A DNA stretch of 64,000 bases. Origin: an uncultured Lachnospiraceae bacterium. Lineage in GTDB: Bacteria > Bacillota > Clostridia > Lachnospirales > Lachnospiraceae. Of the stretch, positions 15,804 to 25,378 are shown piece by piece. The position numbers were made by a program, and so were the translations under genes. Below the pieces are notes generated by a model. That model saw only the letters and a list, made by a program, of their open reading frames with translations. It was not told where the DNA came from and did not search any database. The stretch is taken from the NCBI GenBank assembly GCA_947626715.1, contig CANQTG010000002.1:1-64000 (forward strand). The letters are read 5' to 3'. How positions within the stretch are numbered: the stretch's first letter is position 1; the number at the start of each line of letters is the position of its first letter.

Positions 15804-16982
15804 ATGAATAAAACAAAGATTTTGGCAGGAGTCAAAAAATATACGATGATTATCGCGCTGATTCTGGTGACTCTTTTCTTCACATGGAGGACGGGCGGAA
15901 AGATCCTGCTTCCGCAGAACGTGAGTAACCTGATCGCGCAGAATGCATACGTGTTCGTACTGGCGACCGGTATGCTGCTGTGTATCCTGACGGGCGGCAA
16001 CATCGACCTTTCGGTCGGTTCCGTCGTCTGCTTCGTCGGCGCGGTAGGCGCGACGCTGATGGAGAGCAAGGGCGTAAACGTATGGGTTTCCATTCTTGTG
16101 ATGATTATCGTCGGCACCCTGATCGGCGCGTGGCAGGCCTTTTGGATCGCGTATGTGCATGTGCCTCCCTTTATCACGACGCTTTCCGGTATGCTGGTGT
16201 TCCGCGGCTTTTCCAATGTCGTGCTTCAGGGTATGACGGTGTCGATCACCAATGAATTTTTCGTAAAGCTCTTCGGCGGCGGCGCGGACTGCTATATCCC
16301 GGATTTCTTCGGCGGCGGAGAGGGACTGAACATCACCTGTATCGTAGCGGGCGTGCTGGCCTGCGCGATCTATGTGGCAGTGGTGCTAAAGGGCCGTATC
16401 GCAAGGGCGAAAAAGGGCTACGAGATGGAGGCTCTGCCCTCCGCGGTCGCGCGTCTGGTCGTGATCTGCCTCGTGATCTTGGTATTTGCCTATAAGCTGG
16501 CGCAGTACAAGGGGATCCCGACGGCGCTGATCTGGGTGCTGGTCGTGGTGTTCATCTATGGCTACATTACCTCTAAGACGACCATCGGCCGTTATTTCTA
16601 CGCGGTGGGCGGCAACGAGAAGGCGACGAAGCTCTCTGGTATCAATACGGAACGCGTTTACTTTATCGCTTACACCAATATGGGCTTCCTTTCGGCTCTG
16701 GCCGGTATGCTGACGATCGCGCGTATGACGTCCGCGCAGCCTACCTACGGGCAGAACTATGAAATGGACGCGATAGGTTCCTGCTTCATCGGCGGCGCTT
16801 CCGCATACGGCGGCGTCGGTACGGTGCCGGGCGTTATCGTCGGCGCGGTGCTGATGGGCGTTATCAACTTGGGTATGAGTATCATGGGCGTGGATGCGAA
16901 CTACCAGAAGGTCGTAAAGGGCCTCGTCCTGTTAGCGGCGGTCATCTTCGACGTGGTCTCCAAAAAGGGCGGCAAGAATTAA
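15804..16982 (+). CDS. mmsB: MmsB/GguB-type sugar ABC transporter permease
   Basis: A 392-residue integral membrane protein with about ten hydrophobic segments. It carries the family signatures LTGGNIDLSVGSVVCFVGAV and GGNEKATKLSGINTERVYF, plus IGGASAYGGVGTVPGVIVGA near the end. A longer cytoplasmic loop (KGRIARAKKGYEMEALPSAV) between about 190 and 215 distinguishes XylH/GguB-type permeases from the shorter RbsC. It starts 3 bp after the ATPase stop and completes the importer with 12944 and 14259. A strong terminator follows at 17076-17114. Confidence 0.92.
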   Translation: MNKTKILAGVKKYTMIIALILVTLFFTWRTGGKILLPQNVSNLIAQNAYVFVLATGMLLCILTGGNIDLSVGSVVCFVGAVGATLMESKGVNVWVSILVMIIVGTLIGAWQAFWIAYVHVPPFITTLSGMLVFRGFSNVVLQGMTVSITNEFFVKLFGGGADCYIPDFFGGGEGLNITCIVAGVLACAIYVAVVLKGRIARAKKGYEMEALPSAVARLVVICLVILVFAYKLAQYKGIPTALIWVLVVVFIYGYITSKTTIGRYFYAVGGNEKATKLSGINTERVYFIAYTNMGFLSALAGMLTIARMTSAQPTYGQNYEMDAIGSCFIGGASAYGGVGTVPGVIVGAVLMGVINLGMSIMGVDANYQKVVKGLVLLAAVIFDVVSKKGGKN

Positions 16983-17013
16983 CGCATACTAATAATATAA
17001 TAAAGATAGGATC

Positions 17014-17033
17014 AAGACCCGCCTGCGGGTCTT
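17014..17033 (+). other. short perfect hairpin after the permease gene
   Basis: AAGACCCGC and GCGGGTCTT form a 9-bp stem with a two-base loop. It is not followed by a T run. The right arm and following bases (GGGTCTTGGCGC) resemble the start of the 55-bp dispersed repeat, so it could be a decayed copy. Confidence 0.5.
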
Positions 17034-17075
17034 GGCGCAAAGGATATGACAGGGATTTCTTCCCGATATCTAATC

Positions 17076-17114
17076 AAAAAAGAGTTCCCGGCTCTGCCGG
17101 GGCTCTTTTTTAAT
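17076..17114 (+). terminator. rho-independent terminator of the ChvE-MmsAB operon
   Basis: AAAAAAGAG-(TT)-CCCGGC pairs with GCCGGGGCTCTTTTTT, a stem of about 14 bp ending in T6. Confidence 0.88.
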
Positions 17115-17125
17115 TGGGGAAAATG

Positions 17126-17137
17126 TGACAAATGTCA
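17126..17137 (+). promoter_or_regulatory. palindromic candidate operator ahead of the RbsB-like gene
   Basis: TGACAAATGTCA has perfect 5-bp arms around AA. It lies 94 bp upstream of the RbsB-like start codon, between the previous terminator and the gene. No strong -35/-10 pair is obvious, so it could be an activator or repressor site. Confidence 0.35.
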
Positions 17138-17231
17138 TATAAAAGTGATTACAAAAGACAGGTGCGCGGCGTTTAGATTTTCTCTATGATGAGCATGTAG
17201 TAGAAAACACCATCTTAGGGAGGAAAGAGAA

Positions 17232-18302
17232 ATGAAGAAAAAAGTATTAAGCGCACTTCTTTGCAGCGCTATGACGGCCGCCCTGTTAGCGGGCTGCGGT
17301 TCTTCGGGCGCGGAAGCTCCGGCAGCGGAGGCTCCGGCGGCTGAGGAAGCGGCATCGGACGAGAGCGCTCCGGCGGCGGACGCACAGGAGGCGGCTGAGG
17401 ACGCGGTCGCGGATGCGCAGGCGGCGGCAGGCGAGAGACCGGAAGGCGGCTACAAATTCGGTTACACCTGTATGGACGGCTCCAATCCGTTCTTTGTCGT
17501 TCTGGAGCAGACGATCCGTGAAGAAGTGGAAGCAAACGGCGATACGTTAGTATCCTTTGACCCGGCGAACGACGTGACCCGTCAGATCAGCGGCGTAGAG
17601 GATCTGATCGCACAGGGGATCGACGCGATGTTCATGAACCCGGCGGAAGCGGAAGGCATCCTTCCCGCTCTGGACGCTCTGAAGGAAGCGGGTATCCCGA
17701 TCGTCGGTTTCGATACCGAGGTTGCGGATATGAGCTATCTGGTATCCTACGCAGGCAGCGATAACTATAACGCAGGTTATGTATGCGGCGAAGATCTTGT
17801 AAAGAAATGCCCGGACGGCGGCCCGATCATCGTATTGGATTCCCCGACCATGAACTCTGTCGTAGACAGGACAAACGGCTTCCTTGACGCGATCGAAGGC
17901 AAAGGCTTTGAGATCGTAGCGCAGCAGGATGCAAAGGGCAATCTGGAAGAGGCTATGGGGATTGCGGAAGACCTGTTACAGGCGCACGGCGACGTTGTAG
18001 CGATCTTCGGCGGGAACGATCCGACGGCTCTGGGCGCTCTGGCGGCGGCGAACGCGGCGGGGCTTACGGACTGCAAGATCTACGGCGTAGACGGTTCTCC
18101 CGATATTAAGGCTGAGCTGGCAAGCGGCGACTCCCTGATCGAAGGCACCGGCGCGCAGTCCCCGATCAGCATTGCGAAGAAAGCCGTTGAGATCATGTAT
18201 AAGTATTTAAACGGCGAGGAAGTAGAAGACAGATATCCGGTCGAGACCTTCCTGATCACGGCTGACAACGTAGCGGATTACGGCACGGACGGCTGGCAGT
18301 AA
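17232..18302 (+). CDS. RbsB-like sugar-binding lipoprotein
   Basis: A 356-residue lipoprotein (LAGC, Cys22) with an Ala/Glu/Asp-rich linker to about residue 70, followed by a type 1 binding fold of the ribose/galactose class. It contains FGYTCMDGSNPFFVVLEQTI, VEDLIAQGIDAMFMNPAEAE, AGIPIVGFDTEVADMSYLVS, GGPIIVLDSPTMNSVVDRTN and AIFGGNDPTALGALAAANAA. It supplies substrate to the ATPase and permease encoded just downstream. Codon use suggests high expression. The exact sugar cannot be read from sequence; allulose, ribose or galactose are reasonable guesses for this branch. Confidence 0.88.
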   Translation: MKKKVLSALLCSAMTAALLAGCGSSGAEAPAAEAPAAEEAASDESAPAADAQEAAEDAVADAQAAAGERPEGGYKFGYTCMDGSNPFFVVLEQTIREEVEANGDTLVSFDPANDVTRQISGVEDLIAQGIDAMFMNPAEAEGILPALDALKEAGIPIVGFDTEVADMSYLVSYAGSDNYNAGYVCGEDLVKKCPDGGPIIVLDSPTMNSVVDRTNGFLDAIEGKGFEIVAQQDAKGNLEEAMGIAEDLLQAHGDVVAIFGGNDPTALGALAAANAAGLTDCKIYGVDGSPDIKAELASGDSLIEGTGAQSPISIAKKAVEIMYKYLNGEEVEDRYPVETFLITADNVADYGTDGWQ

Positions 18303-18361
18303 GAAACGCTGTGAAACGCGGGATCTACATGCGGCGGCGTAAAAGGTAAATAAAAAGCGGT

Positions 18362-18398
18362 ACGGGCCGTATAAACGGAAAACGCTTATGCGGCCCGT
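18362..18398 (+). other. intercistronic hairpin after the RbsB-like gene
   Basis: ACGGGCCG (18362-18369) and CGGCCCGT (18391-18398) form an 8-bp stem followed by CTGTTTTC. It is likely a weak terminator or mRNA stabiliser that favours the binding protein over downstream genes, as at 14138. Confidence 0.55.
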
Positions 18399-18458
18399 CT
18401 GTTTTCAAAGGCCATGTCTTTTCATTGGCCTGACGCGGAAAGAAGGAGGAGACGGGGC

Positions 18459-19943
<1,485 letters not shown>

Positions 19944-19969
19944 GAAACGGATAAGGAGGAGAATGATCT

Positions 19970-20977
19970 ATGGCTTCGGGAAAAGAAAACGAAAAACAGG
20001 TTACTGCCGGTTCCCGGTTTGTGAAAGCGGCGAAGATATACGGAAAGGAAAATCTGGGGATCATACTGGCGCTCTTGGTGCTGTGTATCTTTCTGGCGGT
20101 CAATCCGCTCACCAGTAGTTCCTTTTTGACACAGAAAAACGTATTTAACGTACTCAGGCAGATATCGACCAACCTGTATCTGGCCTGCGGCATGACGATG
20201 GTCATCATTTTGGGCGGTATCGACCTTTCCGTCGGCTCCATCATCGCCCTTTCCGGCTGCGTAGCCGCGGGCTGCGTATCCAGATACGGCCTGCCGCTGC
20301 CGGTCGCGCTGCTGTGCGGCGTGCTGATCGGCCTGATCGTCGGTATGTTCAACGGCTGGGTCATTGCCAAGACGACGATCCCGCCCTTTATCGTAACGCT
20401 GGCGACCATGAATATCGCGAAGGGGCTTGCCTACGTCTATACGGGCGGCTCGCCGGTGCGTGTCGTGACGAAGGAATGGCAGTTTGTCGGTGCGGGTTAT
20501 ATCGGCCCGGTCCCGACCCCGGTCTGCATTCTGGCACTGGTACTGATCATAACGGCCATTATCATGAATAAGACGAAGCTCGGGCGGCATATGTACGCGG
20601 TCGGCGGCAACGCGCAGGCGGCGGAATTTTCCGGTATCAGCGTAGCGAGAGTCAAATTCCTCGTACATACCTATTCCGGTATCATGGCGGGCCTTGCGGG
20701 TATCGTGCTGGCTTCCCGTATGTATTCGGGGCAGCCGACGGCGGGGGACGGCGCGGAGATGGACGCGATCGCGGCGGTCGTGGTCGGCGGTACGAGTATG
20801 GCCGGCGGCTCGGGCAAGATCGGCGGCACCATCATCGGCGGCCTGATCATCGGCGTATTGAACAACGGCTTAAACCTGATGAACGTCAACTCTTTCTGGC
20901 AGTACGTCGTAAAGGGCTGCGTGATCCTGCTGGCAGTCTATTTAGACTATATCAGAAATAAAAAATCCAAGCTGTAA
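19970..20977 (+). CDS. rbsC: RbsC-type sugar ABC transporter permease
   Basis: A 335-residue permease with about eight to ten membrane segments. Family signatures are MTMVIILGGIDLSVGSIIAL, ATMNIAKGLAYVYTGG, YAVGGNAQAAEFSGISVARV and VVGGTSMAGGSGKIGGTIIG. It completes the importer with the RbsB-like and RbsA-like genes. AAGGAGGAG precedes the ATG. The gene is followed by a hairpin terminator. Confidence 0.92.
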   Translation: MASGKENEKQVTAGSRFVKAAKIYGKENLGIILALLVLCIFLAVNPLTSSSFLTQKNVFNVLRQISTNLYLACGMTMVIILGGIDLSVGSIIALSGCVAAGCVSRYGLPLPVALLCGVLIGLIVGMFNGWVIAKTTIPPFIVTLATMNIAKGLAYVYTGGSPVRVVTKEWQFVGAGYIGPVPTPVCILALVLIITAIIMNKTKLGRHMYAVGGNAQAAEFSGISVARVKFLVHTYSGIMAGLAGIVLASRMYSGQPTAGDGAEMDAIAAVVVGGTSMAGGSGKIGGTIIGGLIIGVLNNGLNLMNVNSFWQYVVKGCVILLAVYLDYIRNKKSKL

Positions 20978-21018
20978 GAGCTGTAAAAATTTCAGGATTG
21001 TAGTAAAATAAGAAGTAA

Positions 21019-21048
21019 GCGCCTGGTATTCTATCGGATGCCGGGCGC
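21019..21048 (+). terminator. terminator of the Rbs-type operon
   Basis: GCGCCTGGTAT and ATGCCGGGCGC form an 11-bp stem with two G-U pairs, followed by ATTTCTTCCT. Confidence 0.65.
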
Positions 21049-21081
21049 ATTTCTTCCTATCGGAATGGGCGGTGAGGGACG

Positions 21082-22035
21082 ATGCGGGAGAGGTGTCTTA
21101 GGGCGGCGCTGGTACTTGGGCTGACGCTGGCGGCGCTCGTATGCGGCTGCAGCGGTCAGGAGAGAGCGGATGCGCCGCGCGGGCCGCAGAAATTCGGCGC
21201 GACCTATATGACGATGAATAATCCGTATTTTCAGGATATGAACGCGCAGATCGAGGAGATCGTGGAGGCGAACGGCGATATCCTGATCTACCGGGATCCC
21301 GCGCAGGATCAGGAGAAGCAGAACGAGCAGATCATGGACATGCTGGAAGAGGGCATTACGGGGCTGTTTTTGAACCCGGTTAACTGGGAGACGGTCAGGC
21401 CCGCTTTGATCGCCTGCAAGGAGGCGCAGGTGCCGGTGTTCGTCATAGACACAAATGTCTATGACGACGAATACGCCGTATTTTCCATTCTTTCGGACAA
21501 TTACGACGCGGGCGTACAGTGCGCGCGGGATATGATGAAAAAGAAGGACCATGCGCGTATCGTGGTCATGGATTCCCCGGGGACGAAGTCCATCGACGAC
21601 AGGGTGCAGGGCTTTGTGGATACCATCGCGGGCAGCCCGGATTACGAGATCGTCACGCGCCTGCACGGGCGGGGCGAGCTGGAGGTCTCGATGGACGAGA
21701 TGGAAAAGCTCTTAGACGGCGGCGCGGCCTTCGACGTGGTGCTGGGCGGGAACGACCCTACGGCGCTGGGCGCTCTGGCGGCCCTGCAGATGAACCAAAT
21801 GCAGGACGGTATCCTGATCTACGGGATAGACGGCTCGCCGGACGGAAAAGTCATGATAAAGGAGGGCTATATGGAGGGGAGCTGCGCGCAGCAGCCGCTT
21901 CTCATCGCGCAGGAGGCGCTGAAGATGGCCTATGATTATCTGGACGGGAAAGAGGTCGAAAAGCTCGTGATCGTGCCGGTCACGATGATCACCAGAGACA
22001 ATATCGACCAGTTCGATCTTGCCGGGTGGCAGTAA
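21082..22035 (+). CDS. RbsB-like sugar-binding lipoprotein, probable sensor subunit
   Basis: A 317-residue lipoprotein (Cys23 in LVCGC) with almost no linker and a type 1 binding fold. It has FGATYMTMNNPYFQDMNAQI, GITGLFLNPVNWETVRPALI, ARIVVMDSPGTKSIDDRVQG, VVLGGNDPTALGALAALQMN and LIYGIDGSPDGKVMIKEG. It parallels the transporter binding protein at 17232 but has no permease or ATPase of its own; instead a two-component pair starts 12 bp downstream. I infer that it presents the same or a related sugar to the kinase. It could still be a spare subunit for the RbsAC-type transporter. Confidence 0.85.
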   Translation: MRERCLRAALVLGLTLAALVCGCSGQERADAPRGPQKFGATYMTMNNPYFQDMNAQIEEIVEANGDILIYRDPAQDQEKQNEQIMDMLEEGITGLFLNPVNWETVRPALIACKEAQVPVFVIDTNVYDDEYAVFSILSDNYDAGVQCARDMMKKKDHARIVVMDSPGTKSIDDRVQGFVDTIAGSPDYEIVTRLHGRGELEVSMDEMEKLLDGGAAFDVVLGGNDPTALGALAALQMNQMQDGILIYGIDGSPDGKVMIKEGYMEGSCAQQPLLIAQEALKMAYDYLDGKEVEKLVIVPVTMITRDNIDQFDLAGWQ

Positions 22036-22047
22036 GGGGCGGGATAA

Positions 22048-23373
22048 ATGGAAAAGCTGAAATTACGCGATATCAGGATCGTTATGCTGGCGGTCAATTT
22101 CATTGCGGTGCTCGCCGTGACCTTTTTTATCGCCGTGACGACGCAGCGTATCTGCGGCGATTACCGGGCGCGGGAATTTTTAGACGCGGTGCACGCGCTT
22201 CCGGGGGGGGAGCCGTGGCATATCGTGATCGTGTCCGCGGCGCTGTATCTTGCGTTAGCCTTTACGATCGTCGTGCAGGAGCGCTATTATACCGGGCAGA
22301 CGAAAAAGCTCTATATCTCTCTGGCGGCGGAATTTGCGCTCAGCGCGCTGATCGCCGTGCTGCTGAACTTTAATTACAACGGCGTGTTCCTGCTGGTCTT
22401 TACCGGCGTGATCTATTACGCGAAGGGGACGAAGGGGAAGTATCTGCTGATCTGTCTGGCGCTGTTCTGCTTTCTGCTGACGGATTCCAAGCTGGTCTCG
22501 CTCAGCTATCCCCTGTATTCCATCAACGATTATTTCAGCTATTACGACGCTTCCATGCAGCAGTATCTCGTGGGCGGCTACAGTCTGTTGAGCTCCCTCA
22601 ATATTATCCTGTTTATCATCTATTGTATCCTGATGATCCAACAGCAGCAGGGCACGATCGACGAGGTAAACATGCTCTATGAAGAGATCCGCAAGACGAA
22701 CGAGGACTTAAAGAACGCGAACAATCAGTTAGAGGAGTATGCGAAGATCACGGAGCGCATGGGCGAGGTAAGGGAACGGAACCGGATCGCGCGGGAGATA
22801 CACGATACGCTGGGGCATACGCTGACGGGGATCTCGGTCGGCGTGGACGCGTGCATTGCGACGGTGGAGCTCTCCCCCTCGGACGCGAAGGAGCACTTAA
22901 AGCGCATTTCCGAGGTGGCGCGCAACGGGCTTTTGGACGTGCGCCGCTCGATCAACGAGCTAAAGCCGGATTCGCTGGAGCGGCTCAGCTTAGAGAGCAG
23001 CATTACCAAGATGATCACGGACATGAGATCCATCACGGACATGGAGATCTTTTTCGACTGCCGGATCCCGCGGCTTAAATTTGACGAGGACGAAGAGAGC
23101 GCGATCTACCGGGTGATCCAAGAGAGCCTGACGAACGCCATGCGCCACGGGAAGGCGAGCCGGGTGCGTATCGTGATGGAGAGAGTGGAGGATACGGTCG
23201 TTTTGACGATTCAGGACAATGGGATCGGCTGCGCCGAGATCAAAAACGGGTTTGGTACCAAACATATCATGGAGCGTATCGGTATGCTGAACGGGACGGT
23301 GGAATTTCGAAGCGAGAACGGATTCAGCGTGATCGCCAGAATACCGATCAGATGGGGTGAGGAATATGATTAA
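22048..23373 (+). CDS. DesK/NarX-type sensor histidine kinase (HisKA_3)
   Basis: A 441-residue kinase. The N-terminal membrane region (about 10-198) has several helices and an extracytoplasmic loop (about 35-57). A coiled coil (205-240) leads to HisKA_3 with phosphoacceptor His252 in ARIREI-like RNRIAREIHDTLGHTLTG, then a HATPase with ESLTNAMRHGKAS and DNGIGC. The partner regulator overlaps the gene end by 8 bp. A run of eight G (22203-22210) encodes Gly53-Gly54; a slip there would truncate the kinase early. The layout after a binding lipoprotein suggests sugar sensing. Confidence 0.92.
   Translation: MEKLKLRDIRIVMLAVNFIAVLAVTFFIAVTTQRICGDYRAREFLDAVHALPGGEPWHIVIVSAALYLALAFTIVVQERYYTGQTKKLYISLAAEFALSALIAVLLNFNYNGVFLLVFTGVIYYAKGTKGKYLLICLALFCFLLTDSKLVSLSYPLYSINDYFSYYDASMQQYLVGGYSLLSSLNIILFIIYCILMIQQQQGTIDEVNMLYEEIRKTNEDLKNANNQLEEYAKITERMGEVRERNRIAREIHDTLGHTLTGISVGVDACIATVELSPSDAKEHLKRISEVARNGLLDVRRSINELKPDSLERLSLESSITKMITDMRSITDMEIFFDCRIPRLKFDEDEESAIYRVIQESLTNAMRHGKASRVRIVMERVEDTVVLTIQDNGIGCAEIKNGFGTKHIMERIGMLNGTVEFRSENGFSVIARIPIRWGEEYD
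22203..22210 (+). repeat. G8 homopolymer inside the kinase gene
   Basis: Eight consecutive G within codons 52-55 of the 22048 kinase. The gene is in frame as given. Confidence 0.9.
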
Positions 23374-24040
23374 AGTGCTGATCGCGGACGATCAGGAGCT
23401 GATCCGTCAGAGCCTGCAGATCGTCCTAAACACTAGAGAGGGGATCGCGGTGACGGATACTGTCGCGGACGGGCAGGAGGTCATACGCAGCATCCGCCGG
23501 GAGATGCCCGACGTGATCCTGATGGATATCCGTATGCCCAAGATGGACGGCGTACAGTGCACGAAGATCATCAAGGAGAATTATCCGCAGATCAAGATCA
23601 TTATCCTGACGACCTTTGACGACGATGAATTTGTGTATAACGCGCTGAAATTCGGGGCGAGCGGTTATCTGTTAAAGGGCGTGTCGATGGACGAGCTGGC
23701 GGACGCGATCCATACGGTATACAGCGGGCGCGCGATGATCAATCCCGATATCGCGACGAAGGTGGTAAAGCTGTTTTCCCAGATGGCGAAGGCGGACTAT
23801 ACCATTCCCGTCGAGGAACGCAACGAAGCGGAGCTGACAAAAACGGAATGGAAGATCATCGAGCAGGTGGAGTTCGGCGCTTCCAATAAGGAAGTGGCGG
23901 AAAAGCTGAACCTGTCGGAGGGGACCGTGCGCAATTACCTGAGCACGATCCTAAATAAGCTGGGACTGCGCGATCGGACGCAGCTTGCGATCTGGGCGGT
24001 GCAGACGGGCGTGAGCAAAAGAAAGCCGGATGAGATATGA
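23366..24040 (+). CDS. NarL/LuxR-type response regulator
   Basis: A 224-residue regulator. The receiver has D8/D9, phosphoacceptor Asp54 (ILMDIRMPKMDG) and Lys in LLKGVS. The C-terminal LuxR-type HTH is at about 155-215 (ASNKEVAEKLNLSEGTVRNY). ATG 23366 follows GGGTGAGGA and overlaps the kinase stop by 8 bp; an in-frame ATG at 23357 is less well placed. Cognate of the upstream DesK-type kinase. The next gene overlaps its stop by 4 bp (ATGA), so the binding protein that follows belongs to the same operon. Confidence 0.92.
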   Translation: MIKVLIADDQELIRQSLQIVLNTREGIAVTDTVADGQEVIRSIRREMPDVILMDIRMPKMDGVQCTKIIKENYPQIKIIILTTFDDDEFVYNALKFGASGYLLKGVSMDELADAIHTVYSGRAMINPDIATKVVKLFSQMAKADYTIPVEERNEAELTKTEWKIIEQVEFGASNKEVAEKLNLSEGTVRNYLSTILNKLGLRDRTQLAIWAVQTGVSKRKPDEI

Positions 24041-25350
24041 GCGGAAAAAAGAAGATCGGCCTGCTTCTGGGGCTTTGTCTGGCGGCCGCGCTGTCGGCGG
24101 GGATATACGGCTATCTGCAGAGCAGGGTAAAGGTGCTGGAGGTCGGGATCTTTGCGGGCAGCAACTGGGACGTCGCCAATGCCAACAGCTATGTGATCAT
24201 CGATAAGGCTGTGGAGAAATTTGAGGCGGCGCACAAGAATGTAAAGGTGCATTATTACAGCGGGATCCGCAAGGAGAATTATTCGGAATGGTTTTCGAGG
24301 CAGCTCCTTCAGGGAAAGGAGCCGGACGTCTTTATGGTGCTGGGAGAGGATTTCAACCAGTTCGCGGAGATCGGCGTGATGAAGGACTTAGAGCCCCTGA
24401 TGGCAAAGGATCCCGAATTTGACGAGGGATCCTATTACTCGACGGCGCTTGGGGCGGGACAGTACAAGGGGCGGCAGTATGCGCTCCCCTACGAGACGGT
24501 GCCTACGCTGATGTTTGTCAACAAATCCCTGTTAAACCGCGAGGGGCTGTCCGTGCCGGACAATGACTGGACATGGGAGGATCTGTACCGTATCTGCCGC
24601 AGGGTGACGAAGGATAAGGACGGGGACGGGCTGCTGGATCAGTTCGGCACGTATAATTATGGGTGGATGGAAGCCCTCTATTCCAACGGGGCGAAGCTGT
24701 TCAATGAAAACGGGACGGAGAGCTATCTCAATGACGAGAAGGTGACGGAGGCCGTCAGGTTCGCCAGACAGATCGCCGCTTTAAACGGAATGCAGAAGGT
24801 GACGCGGGACGATTTCGACAGCGGCAGCGTCGCGTTCATGCCCCTGCCGTTTACGGAATACCGGACGTACAAGACCTATCCTTATAAGATCAAGAAATAT
24901 ACAAAGTTCCAGTGGGACTGCATTACCCTGCCGGCGGGAAAGGAAGGGGACAATACCTCGGTGATCGATACGCTGCTGATGGGGATCAGCAACCACACGG
25001 AGCAGGAGCAGCTCGCGTGGGAGTTTTTAAAGCTGCTGATCTTAGATGAAGAGATCCAGATGGATCTGTTCCGCTATTCGCAGGGCGTATCGGTGCTCAA
25101 GGAAGTGACCTGCTCGCAGGAGGCGGAGGAGATCCTGCAGGCGGATATGGAGAAGAATGAGAAATTTATCGACAATGCGCTGGTGAGCGACGTGATCGAG
25201 AACGGCGTCGTAACGCCTAAGTTCCTAAAGTATGCGGACGCGGTGGCGATGGCCGACAATGAGATCGACCGTATCGTCGAGGACGACGACAATATCGACA
25301 ATTCCATGCGGATCCTGCAAAGACAGATCAGCGCCTACCTGCGCAGGTAA
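24037..25350 (+). CDS. membrane-anchored family 1 extracellular solute-binding protein
   Basis: A 437-residue protein with an N-terminal membrane helix (about 7-26, no lipobox cysteine) and a family 1 (MalE/UgpB-like) binding fold. Landmarks are VEKFEAAHKNVKVHYYSGIR, GKEPDVFMVLGEDFNQFAEI, RQYALPYETVPTLMFVNKSL and AWEFLKLLILDEEIQMDLFR. It overlaps the response regulator by 4 bp and has no permease or ATPase nearby, so it may be a second sensory input to this two-component system rather than a transporter subunit. The combination of a type 1 lipoprotein and an anchored family 1 protein around one kinase is unusual. Confidence 0.85.
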   Translation: MSGKKKIGLLLGLCLAAALSAGIYGYLQSRVKVLEVGIFAGSNWDVANANSYVIIDKAVEKFEAAHKNVKVHYYSGIRKENYSEWFSRQLLQGKEPDVFMVLGEDFNQFAEIGVMKDLEPLMAKDPEFDEGSYYSTALGAGQYKGRQYALPYETVPTLMFVNKSLLNREGLSVPDNDWTWEDLYRICRRVTKDKDGDGLLDQFGTYNYGWMEALYSNGAKLFNENGTESYLNDEKVTEAVRFARQIAALNGMQKVTRDDFDSGSVAFMPLPFTEYRTYKTYPYKIKKYTKFQWDCITLPAGKEGDNTSVIDTLLMGISNHTEQEQLAWEFLKLLILDEEIQMDLFRYSQGVSVLKEVTCSQEAEEILQADMEKNEKFIDNALVSDVIENGVVTPKFLKYADAVAMADNEIDRIVEDDDNIDNSMRILQRQISAYLRR

Positions 25351-25378
25351 GATGAAAATGAAAAAGGAGGAGATCATA

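Noticed and set aside
17126-17137. CcpA catabolite-repression site (cre)
   Set aside because: The palindrome TGACAAATGTCA lacks the central CG and the TGWAAN half-site pattern of cre.
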